A stretch of 64,000 nt of DNA from Azophilus sp965221465 (GCA_965221465.1 OZ244892.1:1054001-1118000), one strand, 5' to 3'; shown: positions 14,983 through 23,508, numbered from the stretch's first letter. Made by a program: numbers and translations. The notes: a model not told the origin generated them from the letters alone.

Positions 14983-16182
14983 ATGACTATATTGATTCCT
15001 GGCAATTGCCCGATTAGCAAACTCGATCCTTTCGCACTCGATTTTCTCGAAGATCCGTATCCATACCACGATGAACTGCGGGAAGCTGGATCGGTTGTTT
15101 ATATAGAAAAATACAATGTGTTTGCGATGGCGCGTTACCAGCAAGTGCGTGCCGCGCTCGCCGATTGGGAGACATTCTGCTCGAGTCGTGGTGTCGGCCT
15201 GACCGACTTTGCGACTGAAAAACCATGGCGACCGCCAAGCATCATTCTTGAAGCCGACCCGCCTTTGCACACAAAGACACGCGGCGTTCTGGTGCGTGTT
15301 CTGTCCAAACCCGCATTGCAGGTCTTGAGCGGAGACTTCAAGAAGATAGCGGACGAGTTGGTTGACAATCTGCTCGACAAGAGTGAGGTCGATGTTGTGC
15401 GTGAAATCGCCGAGGCATTTCCGCTCCGCGTTTTTCCCGACATAATCGGACTTCGCAAAGAGGGCCGGGAAAACCTGCTGCCTTACGGAAACATGGCGTT
15501 TAATGCGTTCGGGCCGCGCAATGAGCTTTTCGAACAATCGTTCGTCAATGCGCAATCCGTCGTGAAATGGATCACGGAACAATGCCAACGACAATCACTC
15601 GCTCCGGGCCGCATCGGCGCAAAGATTTACGAGGCCGCTGACGAGGGCGTCATAACAGACGAGGAGGCGGGCCTTCTGGTGCGATCGTTGTTGACTGCCG
15701 GCCTGGACACGACGATATTCGGCATTGGCGCTTTGCTGTACTGCTTCGCCAACTTTCCAGACCAATGGGCCTTACTCCGAGAGAATCCCAAACGCATCCA
15801 CCGCGCGTTCGAGGAGGCACTCAGATTCGTCTCACCAGTACAAACATTCATGAGAACCACGACGCGTGCGGTCGACGTCGATGGTATTGAAATCCCGGAG
15901 GGCCGCAAGGCTCTGTTGTTCCTTGCCGCCGCGAATCGAGATCCGCGGCATTGGGAAAATCCGGATCAATTCGATATCGGCCGGAATACCCTGGGTCACG
16001 TAGGTTTCGGACACGGAATCCACGTCTGTGTCGGTCAGATGCTGGCGCGACTCGAGGTGCAGGTCTTGTTGACATCGATGCTGGAAAAAATTGACCAGAT
16101 TGAGTTGGCTGCCCCGGCAAAGTGGCGGCTAAATAATACGCTGCATGGCCTGGACCACCTGCTTGTGAGACTTATTGCGTGA
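14983..16182 (+). CDS. Cytochrome P450, CYP199A-like
   Basis: A 399-residue soluble bacterial P450. The I-helix oxygen-binding motif is TAGLDTT, the ExxR helix is EEALR, and the heme ligand is Cys349 in FGHGIHVCVGQML. Long segments match the CYP199A type as I remember it (DPFALDFLEDPYPYHDELRE, FCSSRGVGLTDF, KPWRPPSIILEADPP, VFPDIIGLRKEGRE, ANRDPRHWENPDQFDI). CYP199A enzymes oxidise para-substituted benzoates, for example O-demethylating 4-methoxybenzoate, with a dedicated [2Fe-2S] ferredoxin and reductase. No redox partner is encoded nearby. AGAGG stands just before ATG 14983. The substrate is inferred from family resemblance only. Confidence 0.85.
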   Translation: MTILIPGNCPISKLDPFALDFLEDPYPYHDELREAGSVVYIEKYNVFAMARYQQVRAALADWETFCSSRGVGLTDFATEKPWRPPSIILEADPPLHTKTRGVLVRVLSKPALQVLSGDFKKIADELVDNLLDKSEVDVVREIAEAFPLRVFPDIIGLRKEGRENLLPYGNMAFNAFGPRNELFEQSFVNAQSVVKWITEQCQRQSLAPGRIGAKIYEAADEGVITDEEAGLLVRSLLTAGLDTTIFGIGALLYCFANFPDQWALLRENPKRIHRAFEEALRFVSPVQTFMRTTTRAVDVDGIEIPEGRKALLFLAAANRDPRHWENPDQFDIGRNTLGHVGFGHGIHVCVGQMLARLEVQVLLTSMLEKIDQIELAAPAKWRLNNTLHGLDHLLVRLIA

Positions 16183-16360
16183 CACAAATGCCCAGATATA
16201 TGAAAACCGGCAGGCCGCGGTTATGCGAATTGCACTGCAGGCTGGCCAGCCATTATTGATCAAGAAAAAATAGATAAACAAGGAAAAAGAGTACTTTGAT
16301 CTATCGAAAGAGCACCGCCAAATTGCACAAGTGGCATGACCACATACTCAAGCCTTACTA

Positions 16361-16475
16361 CTGAGGTGGTCTCACTTTTTTGGACACTCAGCTAAGGTGT
16401 ACTCCAGTTTCAAAGGGGCACGTTCATGGCGAAGAAGAGGCGGCGATTCACGGCGGAGTTCAAGAAGCGGGTGGC
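16361..16475 (+). mobile_element. IS3-family left end with truncated OrfA start
   Basis: TGAGGTGGTCTCACTTTTTT followed by GGACACTCAG has the look of an IS3-type left inverted repeat. ATG 16426 then begins an OrfA (MAKKRRRFTAEFKKRVAL) that is cut after 18 codons at its junction with IS66-like sequence. The ~175 bases before it (16183-16360) hold no recognisable gene. Confidence 0.65.
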
Positions 16476-16675
16476 GCTTGGTCAACGAATTGAGTCGGCT
16501 GATCTTTCATCTCGAGCGCATCGAACGGATCATCGAGCCGGACAGCACGGCGTGTCCCTGCGGCTGCGGGGAGATGGTGTGCATGTGAGCAGGGCGTCGT
16601 CCAGGCGGCGCCGCCGGTGGTGGATCTGGGCCGGGGCAAGACCGTCGTGACGATGAACGGGCACGTGGTGTAAGC
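16476..16675 (+). pseudogene. IS66 TnpC N-terminal fragment with zinc-finger-like motif
   Basis: LVNELSRLIFHLERIERII followed by PDSTACPCGCGEMVCM resembles the coiled region and Cys-rich zinc-finger-like part of IS66 TnpC. A second frame gives GVVQAAPPVVDLGRG, like the VVQAPAP segment that follows in that family. At least one frameshift separates them. It may derive from the same IS66 type whose ends lie at 891 and 6099. Confidence 0.5.
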
Positions 16676-16706
16676 CGAAACAGACCCAACGTGCCATACT
16701 GTGGGA

Positions 16707-18281
16707 ATGCGCTTCTTCAACACAGCTGGCCCGGTTGACGCGGAACTGCACTACCAACTCCCGCCCTTGGCTCGGCTAGACATCAAAGGCCTGCTGCTGC
16801 TCATTCGGCAACGCAGTTACTTCGTGCTGCACGCGCCCCGCCAAACGGGCAAGACTACGGCGCTGCTGGCTTTACGGGACGAACTGAACGAGAACGGCGA
16901 GTACCGTTGTGTATACGTTAATGTCGAAGTGGGCCAGTCGGCCCGGGAGGACGTCGAAGCAGCGATGCGCGCCATCCTGAGCGCCATCGCGCTGGAGGCC
17001 GACGACGACGCCTTGGAGAAAATCTGGATCGACGCTTTAGCGACGTCCGGCCCGCACTCCGCGCTTCGGAAGACTCTCGCTCGATGGTCGCAGTTGGAGA
17101 CGAAGCCCATCGTGTTGATGATTGACGAAATAGACGCGTTGATCGGCGACACTCTGTTGGCGGTGCTGCGGCAACTTCGCGCCGGCTACACCAACCGCCC
17201 GAACCGCTTTCCGCAGAGCGTGATCCTGTGCGGTGTTCGTGACGTACGCGACTACCGCATCCACTCCACCAGCGAGGAGGCAATTGTTCTGGGGGGCAGC
17301 GCGTTCAACATCAGCGCCAAGTCCCTGCGCTTGGGAGACTTCTCCGAATCGGAGGTCGAATCGCTGCTCTCCCAACACACCGAAGCCACGGGCCAAGCTT
17401 TCACGGAGGCGGCTCGCCGAGAGGTATGGACCCTCACCCAAGGCCAGCCCTGGCTGGTGAACGCCCTGGCGTACGAAACCTGCTTCGAGGACGAAACCGG
17501 GCAGGACCGCAGCCGCGCAATCTCCAGCGAGGCTATTCAGGAAGCGCGGGAACAACTGATTCTTCAGCGCGTAACGCACCTCGACCAACTCGCCCACAAA
17601 CTACAGGAAGAGCGGGTGCGGCGGGTCATCGAACCTTTGCTGGCCGGCGCCGACATCGGGGATTCCATCGCCGATGACGACATTCACTATGTGCGCGACC
17701 TGGGCTTGGTGACCGCACAAGGCCCCATCGCCATAGCCAACCCGATTTACCGTGAGGTGATTCCGAGGGATCTCACCTACGCTACCCAGGAAATGAGCAT
17801 CCATCAGGAAGCTGCCTGGTACTTGAATGCCAAGGGCGAACTGGTCATCGACAAGCTGCTGGCGGCTTTCCAGGTCTTCTTCCGAGAACATTCCGAGCAT
17901 TGGGTGGAACGCTTCCAGTACAAGGAGGCTGGCCCGCAACTTCTGTTGCAGGCATTCCTGCAAAGAGTTGTAAATGGGGGTGGCCGTATCGAGCGCGAAT
18001 ACGGCCTGGGCCGCATGCGCACCGACCTGCTAATAGTTTGGCCGACGGCGCAAGACACCGCTGCTCAAAAAGCCGTCATTGAATGCAAGATTCTGCGCCA
18101 CAGCATGGATCGCACCCAGCGGGAAGGGCTCGAGCAAACCCGAGCTTACATGGACCGCTGCGCTGCGGCAGAGGGCCACTTGGTAATCTTCGACCGCTCA
18201 ACGGACAAGAGCTGGGACGAAAAGGTGTTTTGCCGCCAGGACACCAATGGTGGCAAGCCGGTAACGGTTTGGGGGATTTGA
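16707..18281 (+). CDS. AAA+ ATPase with possible C-terminal PD-(D/E)xK nuclease-like domain
   Basis: A 524-residue protein. The N-terminal P-loop domain has Walker A APRQTGKTTALL and Walker B PIVLMIDEIDAL, with a sensor-like VILCGVRDVRDY. A middle region resembles winged-helix modules. The C-terminus has RTDLLIVW followed by KAVIECKILR, the D-(x)n-ExK pattern of PD-(D/E)xK nuclease-like folds, then HLVIFDRS. Such ATPases are widespread in accessory regions and their role is unclear; defence or mobile-element links have been suggested. ATG 16707 was chosen over GTG 16701 two codons upstream. Flanked by IS debris and a toxin-antitoxin pair. Confidence 0.75.
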   Translation: MRFFNTAGPVDAELHYQLPPLARLDIKGLLLLIRQRSYFVLHAPRQTGKTTALLALRDELNENGEYRCVYVNVEVGQSAREDVEAAMRAILSAIALEADDDALEKIWIDALATSGPHSALRKTLARWSQLETKPIVLMIDEIDALIGDTLLAVLRQLRAGYTNRPNRFPQSVILCGVRDVRDYRIHSTSEEAIVLGGSAFNISAKSLRLGDFSESEVESLLSQHTEATGQAFTEAARREVWTLTQGQPWLVNALAYETCFEDETGQDRSRAISSEAIQEAREQLILQRVTHLDQLAHKLQEERVRRVIEPLLAGADIGDSIADDDIHYVRDLGLVTAQGPIAIANPIYREVIPRDLTYATQEMSIHQEAAWYLNAKGELVIDKLLAAFQVFFREHSEHWVERFQYKEAGPQLLLQAFLQRVVNGGGRIEREYGLGRMRTDLLIVWPTAQDTAAQKAVIECKILRHSMDRTQREGLEQTRAYMDRCAAAEGHLVIFDRSTDKSWDEKVFCRQDTNGGKPVTVWGI

Positions 18282-18405
18282 ACGCGTTTTCACTTTCGCC
18301 CGAGCGCGGTACCCGGACCCATGCCAATAATGGTCCACCGCTCGACTCGCGTTTTCCACCGTGCACAGTTTCTCTGCTGGACGCATCAATCTGAAAGTTG
18401 GCTTG

Positions 18406-18424
18406 CATCATTTTGATGTAAAAT
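18406..18424 (+). promoter_or_regulatory. Possible promoter/operator of the Xre-RES operon
   Basis: CATCA-TTT-TGATG (18406-18418) is a short palindrome directly abutting TAAAAT (18419-18424), a good -10 candidate, 39 bases before the antitoxin ATG. An antitoxin binding the palindrome would cover the -10 region, matching usual autoregulation. No convincing -35 was found at ideal spacing. Confidence 0.35.
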
Positions 18425-18463
18425 CTTGAATCTGCTGACCGGTTCGACTCGAAGGAACTCGTT

Positions 18464-18931
18464 ATGGCGCAAGACAACGTGCCTGGGAAAGGCGGAAACG
18501 CTTCCGCGGAGGCGGCTCGCCCCCTGGCTGTCGAGGGCATCGATATCCCATCGGCGGTTTTCGATGATCGTTCCGCCTTCGTCGAAGCGGCACGGCGGGG
18601 GCTGCCGGGAATCGTGGTCAAGCAAGCCGTCAGCGCACTGGGCCACCGGGAACTCTTCGTCCGCGTGCTGAACACTACGCCCGGCAATCTGAACCGCTTT
18701 TATCGGCGGAGAACGCTCGCTTCGGGGCAGTCCGAGGCCTTGCTCGACGTCTTGCGTGTGTTCGCTCGGGCCGCATCCGTGTTTGGTGGCAGGGAAAGCG
18801 GAAGCGAATGGCTGGTGACTCGAATTCCTGCGCTGGGAGGCCGGAAACCGGTCGAAATGTGCGACACGTTCGAGGGACGCACCCTGGTTCGCGAAGCGCT
18901 GCGCAAGATCGAGTATGGCGAATTCCCTTGA
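18464..18931 (+). CDS. Xre/MbcA/ParS-type antitoxin (DUF2384)
   Basis: A 155-residue protein with a short N-terminal helical domain (GIVVKQAVSALGHRELFVRV, TTPGNLNRFYRRRTL) and a C-terminal toxin-binding segment typical of the MbcA/ParS/Xre family (SEALLDVLRVFARAASVFGG, SEWLVTRIPALGGRKPVEM, GRTLVREALRKIEYG). It neutralises the RES toxin encoded directly downstream; the TGA stop and the toxin ATG share one base. ATG 18464 was taken as the start because the conserved region follows. Confidence 0.85.
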   Translation: MAQDNVPGKGGNASAEAARPLAVEGIDIPSAVFDDRSAFVEAARRGLPGIVVKQAVSALGHRELFVRVLNTTPGNLNRFYRRRTLASGQSEALLDVLRVFARAASVFGGRESGSEWLVTRIPALGGRKPVEMCDTFEGRTLVREALRKIEYGEFP

Positions 18932-19404
18932 TGCGCCTGTACCGGATTGGTCACCTGGAACATCTGGAGAACTATAGTGGACTGGGCGCGAGCTATCGCG
19001 ACGGGGTCCGCTGGAACGAAGCCGGCGTTCCTGCCCTTTACTTCGCCGAAACGGCGAGCGTCGCGTTGCTCGAAATGGCCAACTACTTGCCGTCCCCCCG
19101 CCTGAATCCTTCCGGGTATCGGCTGGGCATCTACGAGTTGCCGGACGATACGCCCATGGACCGCTGGCCGATTTCCGTGCTGCCGCCCGACTGGCGGGAC
19201 TTCCCCCACCCGAAATCCACGCGCCAATTGGGCACGGACTGGCTGATCCGGGGGCAAGCTCACCTGCTCGCCGTCCCCAGCGCAGCCGTCCCGGCAGGCC
19301 TTGAAGCCATCGTTCTGGCGAGCCCTGCGCGTATCGGGTCGGGGGTCATCCGTCTAATCGCCGCGGAGGCGGACCTCTACAACCCGAGAGCGTTCAACTA
19401 TTAG
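18931..19404 (+). CDS. RES-domain toxin (NAD+-degrading family)
   Basis: A 157-residue RES-domain protein: MRLYRIGHLEHLENYSGLGA, GVRWNEAGVPALYFAETASV, ALLEMANYLP, and the C-terminal QLGTDWLIRGQAHLLAVPSA, LASPARIGSGV and YNPRAF that close the domain. RES toxins such as MbcT and Res consume NAD+, arresting or killing the cell until the Xre partner binds. The start ATG overlaps the antitoxin TGA by one base, so expression is coupled. The usual Arg, Tyr and Glu active-site region is present. The pair appears intact. Confidence 0.85.
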   Translation: MRLYRIGHLEHLENYSGLGASYRDGVRWNEAGVPALYFAETASVALLEMANYLPSPRLNPSGYRLGIYELPDDTPMDRWPISVLPPDWRDFPHPKSTRQLGTDWLIRGQAHLLAVPSAAVPAGLEAIVLASPARIGSGVIRLIAAEADLYNPRAFNY

Positions 19405-19416
19405 CCCGAATGCTCG

Positions 19417-19590
19417 GCCGCTCACTCGCAATACAAACTGGCTGACCTGCGGTTTGGCGACCCCGACACACCTGATCCGCCTGCGCGCTATGCCTGGCTG
19501 GAAGCGCGAGATTTGATCTGCGAGGGCCGCAATGCCTGATGGTTGCAGTGGATACAAACCTGTTGGTCTACGCCCGCGCCGTTCTGCCTC
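19417..19590 (+). pseudogene. Truncated second toxin-antitoxin locus: antitoxin tail and VapC start
   Basis: A frame ending ARYAWLEARDLICEGRNA stops with TGA at 19537, overlapping ATG 19539, which starts MVAVDTNLLVYAR, the first strand and catalytic Asp of a PIN-domain toxin. PIN homology ends after about 13 residues, where the sequence runs into the 3' end of the convergent EamA gene. The layout (antitoxin, overlap, toxin) matches a VapBC operon cut by recombination. Confidence 0.55.
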
Positions 19591-19600
19591 TTCGGCCTCG

Positions 19601-20536
19601 TTACGTGGAAGCGGTGTCATCTACCCCACGTTCGGCGAGCCATTCGGCGAGCCAGATGCCGCCGAGTACGAGAGCCAGCGCCAAACCGTGGTAGGCGTGG
19701 AAGTCCTCGCCCAGGTACGCCACCGCGATCATGGCCGCGAACACCGGTGAGAGATTGACGAAAATTCCTGCGCGGCCGGGCCCGATGATCTCCACCCCTC
19801 GAATGAACAGCACTTGGGCGAGAAATGAGGGGAGCAACGCGACCAGCGCGATCACGACCCAGCCTTGCAGCGAGGGCGCTTGAAACTCGCCGAGCCAGGC
19901 TTCCGCCGCCACCATCGGCAAGGAGGCGAGAAACGCCGAGGCTGCGAGCACGACAAACAATCCCAGCGCCGTCGATTCCGGTCGCTGCCGCAACCCCACC
20001 GTGTAGCCGGCGTAGAGCAGAACCGCGAGCACCACCAGCATGTCGCCGTAGTTGAAGCGCAGGCGCAGCAGGCGCTCGGGGTCTCCCGCGGATGCGACGA
20101 CGCCGACGCCGGCAAGCGTTACCACGGCACCCGCCCATTGCAGCTTTCGCGCCGGCGTCCGGTAGGCGAACCAGGCGCCCGCAAGCACCAGGGCCGGCAA
20201 CATGCCCTGGATGATGCCCATGTTGAGGGCCGTGGTGTGGTGGGCGGCGATGTAGAAAAGGGCGTTGAAACTGGCGAATCCGAGGGCGCCCATGGCGAAC
20301 AGGAACCCGAGATGTGGCCTCAGGCGCGCCCAGTCTCGCGCCAGCGTCTTGGCTTTGAACGTCGCCAACAGCAACAGCACGAGCAACCAGCGCATCGCCA
20401 CCACGACCATGGGTGAGGCCTCGCCCACCAGGAGTTTCGCGAAGGTCGTGTTGGCGCCGAAGCAGATCGACGTGAACGTGAGCAGCAGGTACGCGCGCGA
20501 CGTGGTGGTGCCCGTGCGATTCCTGCCTTGTTCCAT
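19601..20536 (-). CDS. EamA/DMT-family transporter
   Basis: A 311-residue, ten-helix inner-membrane protein with the two EamA repeats: LLTFTSICFGANTTFAKLL at the N-terminus and YGDMLVVLAVLLYAGYTVGL beginning the second half, followed by NLSPVFAAMIAVAYLGE. The family exports metabolites or amino acids by unknown exchange; the substrate cannot be read from sequence. The start is at MEQGRNRTG (20536); a longer upstream reading has no hydrophobic or conserved content. It lies between a truncated VapC start and an intact VapC pair. Confidence 0.8.
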   Translation of the reverse strand: MEQGRNRTGTTTSRAYLLLTFTSICFGANTTFAKLLVGEASPMVVVAMRWLLVLLLLATFKAKTLARDWARLRPHLGFLFAMGALGFASFNALFYIAAHHTTALNMGIIQGMLPALVLAGAWFAYRTPARKLQWAGAVVTLAGVGVVASAGDPERLLRLRFNYGDMLVVLAVLLYAGYTVGLRQRPESTALGLFVVLAASAFLASLPMVAAEAWLGEFQAPSLQGWVVIALVALLPSFLAQVLFIRGVEIIGPGRAGIFVNLSPVFAAMIAVAYLGEDFHAYHGLALALVLGGIWLAEWLAERGVDDTAST

Positions 20537-20598
20537 CGCAACCGTTCGTTCGTTGGCGGGACAAATGGGGAAACGAACGCTGGCTTCCAATGCCAGGC

Positions 20599-20982
20599 TT
20601 ACGCGCCGAGCGCTGCCGCAAGCGCCTTGTCGAAGGTTTTGACAGCCAAGACGTTTCGGCGTCTGCAGCTTGCAAGGTGGCATAGGTCGCGAGCGCCGAG
20701 TTCAGGGAAACGGTCGTGCAACTGTACCGCTAGAACCACGTCTTCTCGTTCGAGCGGCCAGACCGCAACGGCATGACCGTCCATCAAAGCCATTGCTCTT
20801 TCCAAGGTGGCCCGTCTGTCCACGGGAATATAGGCGTGAGTGAGTTCCTGCAGAACCTCGGCCGAGGTTGCCAACGGCACCTGTCTCGCCAGGGCGTCGG
20901 CAAAGAACCCCCGTGCCTCGGCGCGGAGAGGATGTGGTCTTCCCACCGCGTACATGAACACATTGGTGTCCACAAAAGTCAT
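20599..20982 (-). CDS. vapC: PIN-domain ribonuclease toxin (VapC-like)
   Basis: A 127-residue PIN protein with the acidic residues expected for Mg-dependent RNA cleavage: Asp in MTFVDTNVFMYA, Glu in VLQELTHAY, Asp in GARDLCHLASC and Asp in VKTFDKAL. VapC toxins cut tRNA or rRNA when free of antitoxin. The start overlaps the upstream antitoxin stop as ATGA, so the two are co-translated. Confidence 0.85.
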   Translation of the reverse strand: MTFVDTNVFMYAVGRPHPLRAEARGFFADALARQVPLATSAEVLQELTHAYIPVDRRATLERAMALMDGHAVAVWPLEREDVVLAVQLHDRFPELGARDLCHLASCRRRNVLAVKTFDKALAAALGA

Positions 20983-21257
20983 ATTTCGGGCGACCCTTTC
21001 CGACGTGACCGGGTGATGGTCTGCTCATGCTGTTCCCAATCGGGTTCCATCTCGTCGGTGTTTTCCGCAGCGTCACAGGCGGCAAAAAAAGCCGCCAGGT
21101 CTTCCTGCCCGCGGAATCGCTGATGGCCACGCATGCGCTCGAGCCGCTCCCGTGCGGCGGACCGCAGCCAGGCGCTGAACGACAGGCCTTCCAATCGTGC
21201 CTGCCGAACAAAGCGGGCCTGGTCGTCGTCGGGGATCACCAATTGAACTCTTGCCAT
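20979..21257 (-). CDS. Antitoxin of the VapC pair, ribbon-helix-helix-like
   Basis: A 92-residue protein. MARVQLVIPDDDQARFVRQA looks like a ribbon-helix-helix N-terminus, followed by LSFSAWLRSAARERLERM; an acidic tail (AFFAACDAAENTDEMEPDW) likely wraps the toxin. The start is at MARVQL (21257), where the DNA-binding fold begins, rather than 13 codons upstream. A palindrome 21 bases upstream is the probable autoregulatory operator. Confidence 0.75.
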   Translation of the reverse strand: MARVQLVIPDDDQARFVRQARLEGLSFSAWLRSAARERLERMRGHQRFRGQEDLAAFFAACDAAENTDEMEPDWEQHEQTITRSRRKGSPEI

Positions 21258-21277
21258 GTGTCGACTCGGCAGGTGCG

Positions 21278-21298
21278 ATGTGTATAAATCATACACAT
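21278..21298. promoter_or_regulatory. Palindromic operator of the VapC pair
   Basis: Perfect 8-bp arms ATGTGTAT and ATACACAT separated by AAATC, located 20 bases upstream of the antitoxin start codon. Its position and symmetry fit binding of a dimeric ribbon-helix-helix antitoxin. Confidence 0.6.
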
Positions 21299-21817
21299 GC
21301 GATGCTAAGGGTCAACAGTCGGGATTCCGCTGGCGATGAACTGCGTCCCTCGTTCCGGGAGTGCTGCGACCTCCACTCGGATACACGCGGATTCTTGCAA
21401 TGTCCATTATCAATCCCGACGTAGAGTTCAGAATGTACACCGACTGCCGATTGCTTTGACTAAGAGTCGTGGAGACTACTTCGCTACCGTAGAGCCGTCT
21501 AACTCATAGTGCAACAACGGCCAAAACTGATCGGTCTGAGTTTTGCAGGTTCGGAGTGCTTTGAGAGGCGGCGGCGTGCACCACAAGGGGCAGGTTTCCT
21601 TGTAGTAACCAAGATTCGCCCGATGGCTTCCTTTTTTTCATGAGCGGCGATCCGTGACCACCTGTTGAGTGATACCTCGACGGAGTGGCATGTGACGAGC
21701 ACCATCAACCGGGTCAGCAGGCCAAATTCTGCAATTCGCTCGAGACATTGACTCTACGGCGCTATCCGGGGCGATGCTAGAATGGATTTTGCCTTGCAAT
21801 GAAACGTTGGCTTTGAC
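21299..21817. other. Gene-free stretch
   Basis: About 520 bases between the VapC-pair operator and the next gene. I found no convincing coding frame, RNA gene or repeat. The base composition is lower in GC than the flanking cores, consistent with accessory DNA. Confidence 0.5.
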
Positions 21818-22219
21818 GTGAAGCGGCCGAAACCCGTTCCAAACCCGAGCCGCGGCCAGTCCGATCTGGACTTGGCAGCGAGTTCGGCCATTTATGTCGG
21901 AAGCGGGGAGCACAAGGCCAAACGATGGTGGGGCGGCATGCCGGGTGCTCGCAAGCGCAGGGATGGCCGAATTCAGCGACCGAAGAAGCAACGCACGACC
22001 GTTTGTCATCTGGTAAGGGAAGATGACCGAGCAAAGGCCACTCTCTGGATCAGGGAGGCGATCCGCAATGGGCACTGCCGATTTGTGGACGGAGATCGCC
22101 TTTTCCCCAAGCACGTCTGGCATACCGACAGTGACGGAACGCATTGGCGGGGCCTTTGTGTGAACTCCGAAAAGGGCGAATATAAGGGATGGCCTGTGAC
22201 GCGGGAGGAGATGCCGTGA
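21818..22219 (+). CDS. Hypothetical 133-residue protein, partner of the ImmA/IrrE-like gene
   Basis: Starts with GTG 21818. Contains YVGSGEHKAKRWWGG, an Arg/Lys-rich stretch, then LVREDDRAKATLWIREAIRN, CRFVDGDRLFPKHVWH and CVNSEKGEYKGWPVTREE. There is no transmembrane segment, and basic and aromatic residues are abundant. Its TGA overlaps the GTG of the next gene as GTGA. No family name is known to me; the tight coupling to an ImmA/IrrE-like gene between toxin-antitoxin loci suggests a two-component toxin-antitoxin or defence unit. Confidence 0.65.
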   Translation: MKRPKPVPNPSRGQSDLDLAASSAIYVGSGEHKAKRWWGGMPGARKRRDGRIQRPKKQRTTVCHLVREDDRAKATLWIREAIRNGHCRFVDGDRLFPKHVWHTDSDGTHWRGLCVNSEKGEYKGWPVTREEMP

Positions 22220-23508
22220 GGTTCTCCCTTGATTGGCACGACGGCGCGCCTAATGCATCGGCGGAGGAACGGGCGACCATTGCGGATCTGCAGGTATTCG
22301 TGGGTGAAGTGAACGTCTGCGAGCACTTCGACGGGCCAACTTCCGCAGTACGCCAGCCATCGCACGCAGCAACTGTAAGCGCTTACCCCATCGCAGAAGC
22401 CTTGGCTTTCGAGTGGTGGCGTCTGTTTGGTCGTCGCGACGACGAGTTCAGGCTATTCAGTCATCGTTGCGGCTATGCGCTTCCCGATTTGCGCATGAGT
22501 TATGACGGCGAGCAATTCACGGCAACGTGCCAAGCCAGGGAATACGTCAATCCCCCGGTGTTGTTCTATCTCAGTGCCAGGCAAGTGCTGTCCAGGGAAA
22601 AGGCCGAGTCGGAGAGTGGCGGTTTGATTGATCGGGTCTTGACGCGTTTGCAAGCATCCGGGGTGCCGCAATCGGCCCTATCATTGCGTTGGCAGCGGGT
22701 TCGCGCCTCGATGGAGGATGCTGATGAGCGTGCGTTCTGCGAGGCCGCAGGGGCGATGTGCCTCGATCCGTATGATCTGCCGGATCACGCCGCCAACTTC
22801 ATTGAGCAGGCTGGCGCCTTGTTGGAAGGGGAGGCTTTGCTGGAGTTCCTTTCGGGGTTGCCCGTTGGAGGAGCGAGCGCGAATCGGCTCAACGGCCTGC
22901 TCAGTTGGATAGGCGTTTCTGAAGCTCGCCCTCGCTACAAGTCTCGGCTGCCTTTAGTCGAGGACATGCGCCAGAATTCGAGTATTTCAACGGCGCGCGC
23001 GGAACCTCAGCCGCCTTGGGCGAGGGGCTATCGTTGCGCTCGTCGGGTGCGCGTTGCGCTCAATGCAGGGCCGGCAGAACGCTTTCGTTCAGTAAGCTCC
23101 TTGGCTCGTCGCTTGGGTGCGCCAAATTTCTGTTCAGCGGCACCCGTTTCAGGCGTTCGTGCGATTGTGCAATCTGACCAGGGCGATGTGCGGGTCCATC
23201 TGGGCGGCCGCCATAGCGCGAGGCACCGCCCGGAAAGTGCTTTGTTTGCGTTTGGTCGAGCTGTGGGCGATGCCATTGGCAACTCCTCAGTTGCTCGATC
23301 TGTTGTCAATGATCTCCACGACGCCTCGCGTCAAGCTCTGGGGAGGGCCTTCGCTGCCGAATTCCTCGCTCCTGTCGAAGAAATTCTCTCGATGCGGGAA
23401 GACGGTAAAGATACAGCTTCCATTGCGGCGGAGTTTGGCGTTTCGGAGGAAGTCGTGGAACGGCAATGGCAGAACCGCGACCGCATCGAGCGGGCTTGCG
23501 CGACCTAA
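22216..23508 (+). CDS. Protein with ImmA/IrrE-like C-terminus but no HExxH
   Basis: A 430-residue protein. GTG 22216 has GGGAGGAG 6 nt upstream and overlaps the previous stop by 4 bases; an ATG at 22189 is less likely. The N-terminal ~230 residues are unrecognised. The end (ALFAFGRAVGDAIGN, then SRQALGRAFAAEFLAPVEEI, and IAAEFGVSEEVVERQWQNR) resembles the tail of ImmA/IrrE (DUF955) proteins, where RAFAAEFLAP is typical. The zinc-binding HExxH that should precede it is absent (RHRPESALFAFGRA instead), so it may be a non-catalytic relative. Confidence 0.6.
   Translation: MRFSLDWHDGAPNASAEERATIADLQVFVGEVNVCEHFDGPTSAVRQPSHAATVSAYPIAEALAFEWWRLFGRRDDEFRLFSHRCGYALPDLRMSYDGEQFTATCQAREYVNPPVLFYLSARQVLSREKAESESGGLIDRVLTRLQASGVPQSALSLRWQRVRASMEDADERAFCEAAGAMCLDPYDLPDHAANFIEQAGALLEGEALLEFLSGLPVGGASANRLNGLLSWIGVSEARPRYKSRLPLVEDMRQNSSISTARAEPQPPWARGYRCARRVRVALNAGPAERFRSVSSLARRLGAPNFCSAAPVSGVRAIVQSDQGDVRVHLGGRHSARHRPESALFAFGRAVGDAIGNSSVARSVVNDLHDASRQALGRAFAAEFLAPVEEILSMREDGKDTASIAAEFGVSEEVVERQWQNRDRIERACAT

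Noticed and set aside
19621..19660. Extra R1 copy because of CGGCGAGCC-type words
   Set aside because: These words are the coding end of the EamA gene (WLAEWLAERG) and lack the ACCGGTTCTC core of R1.
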